In this document: in pieces, positions 14,729 through 22,306 of the stretch
Numbering within the stretch: position 1 is the first letter of the stretch
Layout: each line of letters opens with the position of its first letter
NCBI GenBank assembly: GCA_937952455.1
Contig: CALFYU010000160.1
Span: 1-28,665, forward strand
Source: an uncultured Planctomycetaceae bacterium
Lineage (GTDB): Bacteria; Planctomycetota; Planctomycetia; Planctomycetales; Planctomycetaceae
Direction: 5' to 3'
DNA: 28,665 nucleotides
Translations under genes and position numbers: made by a program
The notes under the pieces: model-generated
What the model was told of the DNA's origin: nothing
What the model saw: only the letters and a program-made list of their open reading frames with translations
The model's database searches: none

Positions 14729-15655
14729 ATGTGGTCTCGCATTGTCTGGGCAACCGTCTGCGCATTGGGTTTGTGCGTGCTTCCCGTCGAATCCGCGCGT
14801 GCCGATAAACCGGCCGGGGTCGGGTCGAATTTGCACCGCTCGTTCATGATCAAGCGTGCGCAGCGTCGCGCCGCGCAAGGCCGGCCGGTCCCCAAGCACG
14901 TCGGCATCTGGGTCGCCGGCGGATACAACTCGATGGTCTTCGGACCGGACAATCCCTATCTCCGCGACCGCGGGATGCGCTATGTCCCGCGTTCCGGTTA
15001 CGGCACGGGACAAACTCAATACGCCCCACAATATGCGGCGCCGGTTTATGAGACGACACTCTGGGACCGTTATCCCCATGCGGACGAATACACGAATCCA
15101 TTTGCCCACATCGCCCCCAAGGACCAGCAGCCGGCGTGGATTGCCCCGCTGCAAACCGAGCGCGCGCTCACCCGGCCGAAAATGGATAACACCCGCGCGG
15201 CGGATTTGCAGAATCGGGTCGCGGCGGTTGATACGTCGTTTCGCGCCGGCCAGCTCAACGAGATGCTCGACGGCTTGCAGGCCTTAAGCCGACAGTTTGG
15301 TGACGTCCCCGAAGTGTACCAACTGGCGGCGCTGGAACGTTTTCAGACGCAGGACTATGCGCGGGCGGCGGCGCTCGCGCACACGTCGCTTACAGCCGGA
15401 CGGTGTTGGAATTGGCAGGGATTGCGGCAGTTGTATGACAGCCGCGAGCCGTACGTTGAACAACTCCGCAAATTGGAGGAGACGGTCTCCAAGTATCCCG
15501 ATGCACCGGAATTGCGGTTCCTGCTGGGTTACCACTACCTGATGCTCGGGCACGACGCGGCTGCGGTCGATCAGTTTCGGCATGTCGCCGAATCGCTACC
15601 CGAGGAAAAGCTGCCTGCCGCGGTTTTGCAGAAACGGAACCACGCGCAGGATTGA
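14729..15655 (+). CDS. Secreted TPR-like protein of unknown function
   Basis: This 308-residue protein begins with a Sec signal peptide (MWSRIVWATVCALGLCVLP, cleavage near ARA-D at about residue 25). A Tyr/Pro-rich low-complexity region (about 75-120) is followed by a helical half (about 158-300) with TPR-like repeats: LDGLQALSRQFGDVPEVYQLAA, FQTQDYARAAALAHTSL and a third around LRFLLGYHYLMLGHDAAAVDQF. Such repeats bind other proteins. An AAAGG ribosome-binding site lies 8 nt before the ATG. It ends 17 nt from the convergent TIM-barrel gene, with no obvious terminator between. I do not recognise a named family; similar secreted TPR proteins are common in planctomycetes. Confidence 0.85.
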   Translation: MWSRIVWATVCALGLCVLPVESARADKPAGVGSNLHRSFMIKRAQRRAAQGRPVPKHVGIWVAGGYNSMVFGPDNPYLRDRGMRYVPRSGYGTGQTQYAPQYAAPVYETTLWDRYPHADEYTNPFAHIAPKDQQPAWIAPLQTERALTRPKMDNTRAADLQNRVAAVDTSFRAGQLNEMLDGLQALSRQFGDVPEVYQLAALERFQTQDYARAAALAHTSLTAGRCWNWQGLRQLYDSREPYVEQLRKLEETVSKYPDAPELRFLLGYHYLMLGHDAAAVDQFRHVAESLPEEKLPAAVLQKRNHAQD

Positions 15656-15672
15656 CTCTCTCCGGCGAGCAT

Positions 15673-16461
15673 TCACTCGGGCGCGTCGATGTTGCGGAGG
15701 TATTTGAGGGCCCGCGCGGCATCGGCGGCGCGGTCCTCTCCTTGCGTGCGAGTGACCGTCAACCACCCGCGATAGCCGATTTCATCCAGCGTCGCCACGA
15801 ATTCCATCCAGTCGATTTCTCCGCGGCCCAGCGGAACCTCAACTCCGCTTCCCGAGACGTCCTGCAACGCGTCGCGGGCTTGGACGTGGAAAATCGAGGC
15901 GTGCAATTCGCGAAGCAGCGGCACCGGCTGGTGTCCCGTCATCAGCAGGCCCGCCGGATCGAAGTCCAAACCAAACGGCCCATCGGTCACGTCACCAAAC
16001 AGCCGTGCCAAGTCGGCCGGAGAGTCGCCGCTGGGCGTGACAGCCGCCGCGACACCGACGTGATTCCCGTGCCGGGCAATGCCGTTGAGCACGTCCCGCA
16101 GGATGGCGTACTGCGGCGAATCCTCCGCGGGAATTCGTCCGATCCGCAGCGTCAGAATCTTGGCTCCCAGGTGATAGGCAAACTCCATCGCCGCTTTTGT
16201 GGCCTCGATGCGGCGCTCCAAATCGTTAACGTCATGAAATGCGCGGCGGCTCGAAAACCGGAATGACGGCAGCGCTAAATTCAATTCGGCTGCGAATTTT
16301 AAGAACTGGCGGCGGCCGGTTTGAGAGAGATCGGAGGGGCGTAGCTCATTGCGCACGTCGAACTGCACCCCGTCGGCGCCGATTTCGGCGGCGGCGACCA
16401 GAGTTTCCCGCAATGGGAGATGTAAACAGGCGGCAACGACCGCTTTCTTTAAGGTGGGCAT
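15673..16461 (-). CDS. Sugar phosphate isomerase/epimerase-like TIM barrel
   Basis: This 262-residue protein has the xylose isomerase-like TIM-barrel pattern (AP_endonuc_2 family): strand ends AAAEIGADGVQFDVR, GAKILTLRIG, FGLDFDPAGLLMTG and a C-terminal VPLGRGEIDWMEFVATLDEIGYRGWLTV. Metal-binding acidic and His residues expected at strand ends are partly visible (D167, D169 region; H194 in SIFHVQARD). There is no signal peptide, so it acts in the cytoplasm, unlike its relative at 19570-20523. It lies 9 nt after the unknown secreted-protein gene and is almost certainly co-transcribed with it. The family interconverts sugars or polyols or opens related rings; the substrate cannot be told from sequence. 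Confidence 0.88.
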   Translation of the reverse strand: MPTLKKAVVAACLHLPLRETLVAAAEIGADGVQFDVRNELRPSDLSQTGRRQFLKFAAELNLALPSFRFSSRRAFHDVNDLERRIEATKAAMEFAYHLGAKILTLRIGRIPAEDSPQYAILRDVLNGIARHGNHVGVAAAVTPSGDSPADLARLFGDVTDGPFGLDFDPAGLLMTGHQPVPLLRELHASIFHVQARDALQDVSGSGVEVPLGRGEIDWMEFVATLDEIGYRGWLTVTRTQGEDRAADAARALKYLRNIDAPE

Positions 16462-16470
16462 GTCGCGGTT

Positions 16471-17493
16471 TTAGTCTGCGGCGGGCGAAGTTTCAACCGG
16501 CGGCATTTCGGCGAGGTTCTTGGCCCAAGTCTCGTATTCCGCCAGGCAGTCGGCCGGGCTGACGAATTTTTTCCAGACCAGTCGTCCGCGAAAACCATAT
16601 TCTCGGTCGGTTTCCACCCGGTGTACGACGTATTGGAAGTCCCAAGCGGGGCGGGGATGCTGCGGGAGTTTGAACTTAAACAAGCTAAATCGCATTTCGT
16701 CGACGGGCGTGTGCGACTTGTCGAACATGAGGATCAACGCCATCCCCTCCCCTGCCCGCCCGTAATAGAACGGCTTGGTGAACCGCGGCTCGTCGTAACT
16801 CCAACTGTTCAGGCGAAACTCGACGTCGTCGTCGTATTTTAGCGGAGCCGCGTCGACGTGACGGTAGGTACCGCCGCTGTTCCAATCCGCCGGACCGCGG
16901 GGTGCGTCGCCGGCAATCCACGTCTCTTCAGCGCCGGGTTGCCGGACGCCGCGAAAATGCAGCGGCACGTCGGCGACGTCGTTCATGTAATTGGCGAAAA
17001 AGAAGATCGCCCAACCGCGCTCGCCGAACAACTGGGCGTCTTGCGGGCGGCAGCGAAACTCGAAGTCGATGTAGTGCGGAGCGACGACGGTGTAGGTCAG
17101 CGTGCTGGCGACTTTCCAGGGGCTGTCGGCGGCGCGGCGCACCAGCCGCACGGAATTCGCACCGGGCAGACGATGGAGTGTGTAAGGGAAATGCCGCGGC
17201 GTGAATTTGTTGTTCGCGGTTTGGTGGCCGGAAATGATGTGTTCGAAATTCAATCCCGCCGACGCCCCGCGGCCGTCGGGATCATAGGCATCGAATCCGG
17301 GCGCAGCACGTCGGTTAATAAGCGACTGCACGCCGCTGAGGATTTTGGGCGAGGCGGAGTTGTCACGGAATCGGACGGTGAGGTCGCCTGCTTTGACCTC
17401 GATGGTTTCTTCGGCCGGACCGAGATGATCGTCGGCGGTGGCTGTGGCAATTAGAATCACCACCGTCAGCGCGATGTAGCGTTTTCTAATCAT
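16471..17493 (-). CDS. Secreted beta-rich protein of unknown function
   Basis: This 340-residue protein begins with a signal peptide (MIRKRYIALTVVILIATATA). I chose the ATG at 17493, because it starts the signal peptide and has TGAGG about 10 nt upstream, over an in-frame ATG at 17550. The mature part is rich in beta-strand and aromatic residues (WAIFFFANYMNDVADVPLHF, RLNSWSYDEPRFTKPFYYGR), with pairs of charged residues typical of carbohydrate-active beta-sandwich proteins. I do not recognise the family. It precedes, by 9 nt, a TIM-barrel isomerase-like gene, so a role in sugar handling is an inference from context only. The ends look complete. Confidence 0.82.
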   Translation of the reverse strand: MIRKRYIALTVVILIATATADDHLGPAEETIEVKAGDLTVRFRDNSASPKILSGVQSLINRRAAPGFDAYDPDGRGASAGLNFEHIISGHQTANNKFTPRHFPYTLHRLPGANSVRLVRRAADSPWKVASTLTYTVVAPHYIDFEFRCRPQDAQLFGERGWAIFFFANYMNDVADVPLHFRGVRQPGAEETWIAGDAPRGPADWNSGGTYRHVDAAPLKYDDDVEFRLNSWSYDEPRFTKPFYYGRAGEGMALILMFDKSHTPVDEMRFSLFKFKLPQHPRPAWDFQYVVHRVETDREYGFRGRLVWKKFVSPADCLAEYETWAKNLAEMPPVETSPAAD

Positions 17494-17536
17494 GAACGCA
17501 GCCTCACAGCAAGTTGTTGACGCATGTTGAGCTTCA

Positions 17537-18169
17537 TCACGGCAAATCATTCTGTCTGATCAGCCAAGCCCGTATGGAAGGGTCATCGAGAAGTTGTGCC
17601 GCCTTTTCATCATTGACTTTTAGCCACTCCTCGTCGAAAGGCCATGGATGCTGACGCTGGGGTTTCTCCAGCCATGGCCATGCATCGAGCTTGCTAGACA
17701 CATACCGTTGGTCGATGTCTCCGTTGGCATGATACTTTGTGGTGAGATAGTCAGCCCAAATTTGAAAATAAGATGCGAACGACCCTGCCAACAAATACGC
17801 GGGACCTTGAGCCACTTCGTGATCAACGAAAACGACGGAACCCTCAGCGACCGTACCCCCAACCACTAGACAGTCGTAATCACCGCACCCGTCGCCCCTG
17901 ACTGGGAACATATAGAACCCAGAGTCCATATGCGAGAACAAAGAAGCCAATTTTTGGGATTCTTCAAAGCTGAATATTCGCCCGAGGTCATAGTCCCGGA
18001 TCCCAATGTAGAGTCCGTTCGTTTGGCTGTAAAAATAAGAGAGAGCATCCGCTGCCGCGCCGTATTTCAATTGCAACGCCGCGATTTCATTCTTCGGCAG
18101 AGGACGACGCAGCCGAATCTTGTCAAAATGCTGCCTCAACAATTCGACTGTTCGATGAAACCATTGCAT
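17537..18169 (-). CDS. SMI1/KNR4 (SUKH)-like protein
   Basis: This 210-residue protein has the SUKH-type pattern: an N-terminal helical part with PLPKNEIAALQLKYG (about 24-38), then LSYFYSQTNGLYIG, IFSFEESQKLASLF, GDGCGDYDCLVVGG and VVFVDHEVAQG, followed by a helix ending ASYFQIWADYL. SUKH proteins often are immunity proteins against contact-dependent or polymorphic toxins, but many act in housekeeping regulation. No toxin gene is adjacent. I chose the ATG at 18169 because GGAGGG lies about 8 nt upstream; a TTG at 18190 is also in frame. Base composition looks more AT-rich than in the neighbours, which hints at transfer. About 70 nt upstream, ATGAG and CTCAT (18241-18257) form a small inverted repeat. 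Confidence 0.75.
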   Translation of the reverse strand: MQWFHRTVELLRQHFDKIRLRRPLPKNEIAALQLKYGAAADALSYFYSQTNGLYIGIRDYDLGRIFSFEESQKLASLFSHMDSGFYMFPVRGDGCGDYDCLVVGGTVAEGSVVFVDHEVAQGPAYLLAGSFASYFQIWADYLTTKYHANGDIDQRYVSSKLDAWPWLEKPQRQHPWPFDEEWLKVNDEKAAQLLDDPSIRAWLIRQNDLP

Positions 18170-18385
18170 GGAGATTCCCTCCAAGCTCAAATGACGCGTT
18201 TCATTGGAACGCCCGCTTTTATTTCGACCGATCCCGCCGTATGAGCAAAATACTCATTGGTTGGCACAATCGAAATCATTCACGCAACCGAGATCGCACC
18301 GGGAACGATTGATCTATTCATGAAACATCACTGAACGAATTTCCGGTTCGAAAAATGGGCCTGGGCCAAACTATTTGTCGCCGTT

Positions 18386-19507
18386 TCACTTTGATTCCGG
18401 CAATCTGGCCCCCACATAGACGGCACGATGCCGGTTGTCGTCGAATGCGAAATGTAAGAACCGTTTGTCGGGGCTGACGAATCCGTCTGGGTAGTTCAGG
18501 CGGCCGGGTGTGTCGACGAGCACCCGGCGATATGGCCAGGTTTTCATGCCGTCTTCGCTGATCCATAGCGATAACGGATTTCGTTGTTTGGGATCGGGAT
18601 TGTGCAAGATCGCCACCCGGTCGCCGCCCAGCGGATAGAGCGTGGCTTTCGAACCGGGATTGGGGATGTCGGTCTTGGTCGCGAATTCCGGCCAGGTCTT
18701 CCCGCCGTCGGGGGAGTCCGCTCGATACAGCACGCCCCCCAGCTTGTCGGCGCGGATCAGCATCGAGATCCTGCCATCGGACAATTCGACGATGTTGTTC
18801 TCCGCCCAGCCGCGGTAGTTGTCGTCGTCGGTCAGGCGAATCCAACCGTGAACCGACCAGGTTTCGCCGTCGTCATCGCTGATCAGCACGCCGTTGCGGG
18901 GATTGTGCGGGAAGCGCTGACCGACATAAAACTGAAACGGCAGCATGATCCGTCCGTCGCGGGTAACGATGTGATTCCGCACAAAACAGGCCTTGTGCAG
19001 CGGATCGGGCACCGGCGTCATTGGGGACCAGGTGCGGCAGGAATCGTCGCTGTGGGCCTGCCACGTCCGCGCGTCCCCAAAACGGCCGTCATGGGTCGTA
19101 AAAAACAGCGTGCAGCGCCCCTTGTGCACCATCAACTCGGTGGGGACCAAGGCACGATCGGGATCGGTCCGCTTCACGCCGAAATCAATCGGCCGCATCT
19201 CCGACCATGTGCGGCCTTGATCCTGGCTGCGGGATAAAAAAATCCGATTCCGCGGCGACGGCTCTTTGACGCCTCCGCCCAGCATAACCATCACCCACGA
19301 CCGATCGGGCATCGCCCGCAACGTGGTGTCGCAGACCAGTTTGTCTGGGGAGCGGCCTTCGAAGATGGTGTGGATGACATCGCCGGTCTGGTTTTCGCTC
19401 GAACTCTCCGGCGGGGTCGGCGGTTCGTCGGCGAGCATGCATGTCGCCGCGAGCAAATAAACCGCAAGGGCGCAGGGGAACCGTTTGATTTTCTGGGGAT
19501 ATCGCAT
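18386..19507 (-). CDS. BNR/Asp-box sialidase-like exo-glycosidase, secreted
   Basis: This 373-residue protein has a signal peptide (about 1-26) and a sialidase-like six-bladed beta-propeller. Five Asp-box motifs (S/T-x-D-x-G-x-T-W) are visible: SQDQGRTWS, SDDSCRTWS, SDDDGETWS, DSPDGGKTWP and SEDGMKTWP. They stabilise the propeller and are not catalytic. Family members of this kind in planctomycetes are annotated exo-alpha-sialidase or BNR repeat proteins, and the true substrate is often not sialic acid. An arginine-rich triad is plausible but I could not place it with certainty. The ATG at 19507 has no strong ribosome-binding site. The gene precedes the SUKH-like gene by about 216 nt and follows a TAT-exported TIM barrel on the same strand. 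Confidence 0.9.
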   Translation of the reverse strand: MRYPQKIKRFPCALAVYLLAATCMLADEPPTPPESSSENQTGDVIHTIFEGRSPDKLVCDTTLRAMPDRSWVMVMLGGGVKEPSPRNRIFLSRSQDQGRTWSEMRPIDFGVKRTDPDRALVPTELMVHKGRCTLFFTTHDGRFGDARTWQAHSDDSCRTWSPMTPVPDPLHKACFVRNHIVTRDGRIMLPFQFYVGQRFPHNPRNGVLISDDDGETWSVHGWIRLTDDDNYRGWAENNIVELSDGRISMLIRADKLGGVLYRADSPDGGKTWPEFATKTDIPNPGSKATLYPLGGDRVAILHNPDPKQRNPLSLWISEDGMKTWPYRRVLVDTPGRLNYPDGFVSPDKRFLHFAFDDNRHRAVYVGARLPESK

Positions 19508-19569
19508 GGTCGGTTGGGCGTCGATTGCGACGGCGAAGCCGTCGGTTTGGGAAATTGAGCCGCGACGTT

Positions 19570-20523
19570 TCAGACGAATTGCCGCACGAATTCAATGTCT
19601 TTCGCCGTCTGGGCGATGCAGCCGTCGGTGTCGAGGTTTTGGAAGCTGTGGCCCCCCTTATATTCACTGTGCATCGAGATCACTCCCTGATAGCCCAGTT
19701 TGTGCAGCGCATCAATGTACTTCGGCACGGGGCAGACACCGTCAGCGACGGGGACGTTGATCGTCTGCCATTGCTGTTGGCCGTATTTGTCCCGGTCGGT
19801 TTTCTCCCAGGCAAAGTTCTTCATCGAGGAGAGGGCGATCCAGGGTCCGAGCAAATCCAGTCCCTGCCGCCAGCCGTCGATGCCCCCCTCTTTGGTCATG
19901 TGCTGCGGATCGACGTAAGCGCCGATTTCATCGGGCGAGAAATCTTTGATCAATTCATAGAGCATCGTACCGTGGGAGGGGATCGACTTGCCGGAGTGAA
20001 TGTGCACGCAAGGCAGCACGCCGTGCCGTTTGGACATTTTGATCACGGCGGCCAGGCGTTTTTTGACGCCGTCCATTTCGCGAGCCAAATTGCCGAATTG
20101 CTTGTACTTGTAGTATCCCAACTTCACGCGATCGATCCCCAAATCGCCGGCGGTTGCCAGCAGTTTCTCAGAGGTTTCGTCGGGATCGGTGATGGCGGTC
20201 GTCAAGAAGAAGATCTTTACGCCGGCGTCCTGAGCGGCTTGTACCGCCGGCGGCAATTCCTCAGCAGCGTTTTTGGGGTCGATATGTCCGCCGGGGCGCA
20301 CGGTGAGATCCACGCCGTCGGCGCCGATTTCTTTGAAGATGCGGCAGATTTGGGGAATCGACCGGTCCTGGAAGCTTTTGGAAAACACGGCCAGCGGATT
20401 GCCTGATTTCGATTCAGCGGCGGCCGCAAGGCGGACTTGGCTGAAAGCCGCGCTCCCCGCCGCAACCGCCAGTCCGGCGCGGGCAGTCTGCTGTAAAAAT
20501 GTCCGTCGGTTGGGGAGTGTCAT
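19570..20523 (-). CDS. TAT-exported sugar phosphate isomerase/epimerase-like TIM barrel
   Basis: This 317-residue protein starts with a twin-arginine signal (NRRTFLQQTARAGLAVAAG, residues 5-23). I chose the ATG at 20523, which begins this signal, over one at 20637. The mature domain is an AP_endonuc_2/xylose isomerase-like TIM barrel: GADGVDLTVRPGGHIDPKN, GVKIFFLTTAI, CVHIHSGKSIPSHG, IGAYVDPQHMTKEGG and YQGVISMHSEYKGGHSF. The His/Asp/Glu residues in these strand ends are likely metal ligands. Periplasmic isomerase-like proteins with a TAT signal are typical of planctomycetes; their reactions are mostly unknown. It is a relative of the cytoplasmic protein at 15673. The gene diverges from the amidohydrolase gene, with 139 nt between starts. 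Confidence 0.9.
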   Translation of the reverse strand: MTLPNRRTFLQQTARAGLAVAAGSAAFSQVRLAAAAESKSGNPLAVFSKSFQDRSIPQICRIFKEIGADGVDLTVRPGGHIDPKNAAEELPPAVQAAQDAGVKIFFLTTAITDPDETSEKLLATAGDLGIDRVKLGYYKYKQFGNLAREMDGVKKRLAAVIKMSKRHGVLPCVHIHSGKSIPSHGTMLYELIKDFSPDEIGAYVDPQHMTKEGGIDGWRQGLDLLGPWIALSSMKNFAWEKTDRDKYGQQQWQTINVPVADGVCPVPKYIDALHKLGYQGVISMHSEYKGGHSFQNLDTDGCIAQTAKDIEFVRQFV

Positions 20524-20662
20524 ATTGTGATGGCTTTCTGATAGGTTGAGTGGTATTCCGTCGGGGTGTCTCCCATTATGACGGAATTTGTATTGCGCGT
20601 CCAAGAGTGCGCCGGAACCGATTCGCTTGGAATTCATTTCTGGATTTCATTACAGTCGGTGC

Positions 20663-21856
20663 ATGGATCAACGACAGGCATATTGCGCGCGGTGGGTCTA
20701 TTGCGGGGACCGACCGCCGATTGAAAACGGCGTGGTTGAAATCGTCGGCGGGAAAATCTCCGCCGTGCACGATCGTGTGGATAGTAACGCAGAAGGTCTC
20801 GGGAACGTGGCGCTGGTTCCAGGGTTGGTCAATGCACACACGCACTTGGAATTCAGTGATCTGGCGGAGCCGATCTCGCCGGCGGCGCCGTTTACGGATT
20901 GGATTCGCGCGCTGGTCGCCTATCGCCGCAGCCGCGCGCCTTCGGAGTCTGCCGTTCCCGCCGGCAAACGTGAAGCGGAAAAGTCCGGCACGACGTGCCT
21001 GGGCGAAATTGCCTCCCCCGGCTGGAGTCCCGCCGATCTCGACCCGACCGGAGCGCGCGTGGTCGTGTTTCAAGAGCTATTAGGGTTGGCGGCGGAGCAA
21101 CACGAACCGCAACTGACATTGGCGCGCGATCATCTGCAGCAACGGCGCCGAGAGCGATTGGTGTACGGCCTGAGTCCCCATGCTCCCTACAGCGTGCGTC
21201 CGCCGTTGTACGAAGCGCTGGTGAAACTCGCCGCGGAAACGTCCTGCCCGCTGGCGGTGCATCTGGCAGAAACGCGGGCGGAGTTGGAATTGCTCAGGGC
21301 CGGCACCGGAGAATTCGTCGAATTGCTGCGCGGCTTCGACGTGTGGGATCCGATTGCCATTCCACGCGGAACACGTCCGTTGGACTACCTCCGTCCGCTC
21401 GCAGACGTTCCGCACGCACTGGTCATCCACGGCAACTATCTCGACGGTGACGAGATCGCCTTTCTGGCGGAACATCGAAACATTTCCGTCGTTTATTGCC
21501 CGCGCACGCATGCCTACTTCGGGCACCAATCGCACCCCTGGCAACGGATGTTGGACGCCGGCGTCTCGGTCGCCCTCGGCACCGACAGTCGCGGCTCCAA
21601 TCCGGATTTGAGTCTGTGGCGCGAGCTGCAATTTCTGCGCTGCACATTCCCCGACGTCGATCCGGCGCTGCTGTTGGAGTTGGGAACGATTCGCGGAGCA
21701 CGGGCGCTCGGATTGGACGGCGAAATCGGCACGTTGACGCCCGGAAAATCGGCTGATCTGGCGGTGATCGCGTTGGGCCGTGAATCGGCGGAGTTGTTCG
21801 ATTCCAACACGCGCGTGACGGCCACCATGTGCGGCGGGGAATGGATCGCCAGGTAA
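20663..21856 (+). CDS. Amidohydrolase (TRZ/ATZ-like deaminase), possible aminodeoxyfutalosine deaminase
   Basis: This 397-residue protein is a metal-dependent amidohydrolase. Motifs in order: VPGLVNAHTHLEFSDL with the metal-binding H59-x-H61, SPHAPYS (H173), the metal His in AVHLAET (H200), VIHGNYL (H256) and LGTDSRGSN with the catalytic Asp 308. The C-terminal GTLTPGKSADLAVI closes the small beta domain. This set fits nucleoside deaminases such as SsnA/MtaD and aminodeoxyfutalosine deaminase of the futalosine menaquinone pathway; planctomycetes often use that pathway, but no other menaquinone gene is nearby, so the assignment is tentative. I chose the ATG at 20663 over an in-frame ATG at 20588, whose extra residues look unrelated to the family. 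Confidence 0.88.
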   Translation: MDQRQAYCARWVYCGDRPPIENGVVEIVGGKISAVHDRVDSNAEGLGNVALVPGLVNAHTHLEFSDLAEPISPAAPFTDWIRALVAYRRSRAPSESAVPAGKREAEKSGTTCLGEIASPGWSPADLDPTGARVVVFQELLGLAAEQHEPQLTLARDHLQQRRRERLVYGLSPHAPYSVRPPLYEALVKLAAETSCPLAVHLAETRAELELLRAGTGEFVELLRGFDVWDPIAIPRGTRPLDYLRPLADVPHALVIHGNYLDGDEIAFLAEHRNISVVYCPRTHAYFGHQSHPWQRMLDAGVSVALGTDSRGSNPDLSLWRELQFLRCTFPDVDPALLLELGTIRGARALGLDGEIGTLTPGKSADLAVIALGRESAELFDSNTRVTATMCGGEWIAR

Positions 21857-21861
21857 CCCCG

Positions 21862-22306
21862 ACCGAGTACCTTATTTCGGTAGTCCCCCGGTTCACGACC
21901 AACAATCGAGTCACGCACTGTATTTACGCCGAAGGCGTTAAACATCGTAGCCTGGGGTCGCGAACGAAGTGAGCGCACCCCAGGTCGAAGGTCAGCAATA
22001 AGATCACAACCCTGAAGGGGTTGAACAATCTTGGATTCGCTCAGGAATTATGAGCGGTGACAGTGCGACACCCCTTCAGGGTTCAACCAATCGTAACGCA
22101 CGAATTCCCAGGGGGGCGCGGCTTTGCGGCTTACCCTGGGCTACGATCAATAACCCCTTCGGGTTACTCGCGTTACAGCACGCAATACCGACTGGCAAAA
22201 CCGGGAATGAATGATGTTGCTAATTCCAGTCGAAAATCCGGCCCGCTCATGGTAATAGTACGTCTCGTACGCCAACCCGTGATTCCTATTGGATGACAGA
22301 ACAACC
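21862..22306. other. Intergenic region with nested palindromes
   Basis: This stretch of about 445 nt between the amidohydrolase gene and the frameshifted PLP-enzyme gene has no convincing gene. It starts with a small hairpin (ACCGA/TCGGT, 21862-21881) just after the amidohydrolase stop, without a T-tract. The rest is dominated by the composite palindromic repeat listed next. From about 22165 to 22306 I see nothing except a weak GGATGA ribosome-binding sequence. Confidence 0.55.
21928..22156. repeat. Composite nested inverted repeat
   Basis: Several short palindromes are arranged as an outer and inner inverted repeat. The outer arms are TCGTAGCCTGGGG (21945-21957) and CCCTGGGCTACGA (22134-22146). 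Inside, CCTGGGGT/ACCCCAGG (21951-21958, 21977-21984) and CCCAGGG/CCCTGGG (22107-22113, 22134-22140) form hairpins. The innermost arms are a perfect 14-nt inverted pair: AACCCTGAAGGGGT (22008-22021) and ACCCCTTCAGGGTT (22070-22083), each of them also self-complementary. Flanking GCCGAAGGC and AACCCCTTCGGGTT complete the array. It codes for nothing and looks like a mobile palindromic intergenic element. Confidence 0.75.

Noticed and set aside
15652..16266. A 204-codon open frame on the plus strand after the TPR-like gene.
   Set aside because: It lies antisense over the isomerase-like TIM barrel gene and resembles no family.
19525..20406. A 293-codon open frame on the plus strand.
   Set aside because: It is antisense to the TAT-exported TIM barrel, which has all the family motifs.
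21862..21881. A hairpin after the amidohydrolase stop as a terminator.
   Set aside because: The stem is only 5 bp with a 10-nt loop and is followed by C-rich sequence, not by a T-tract.
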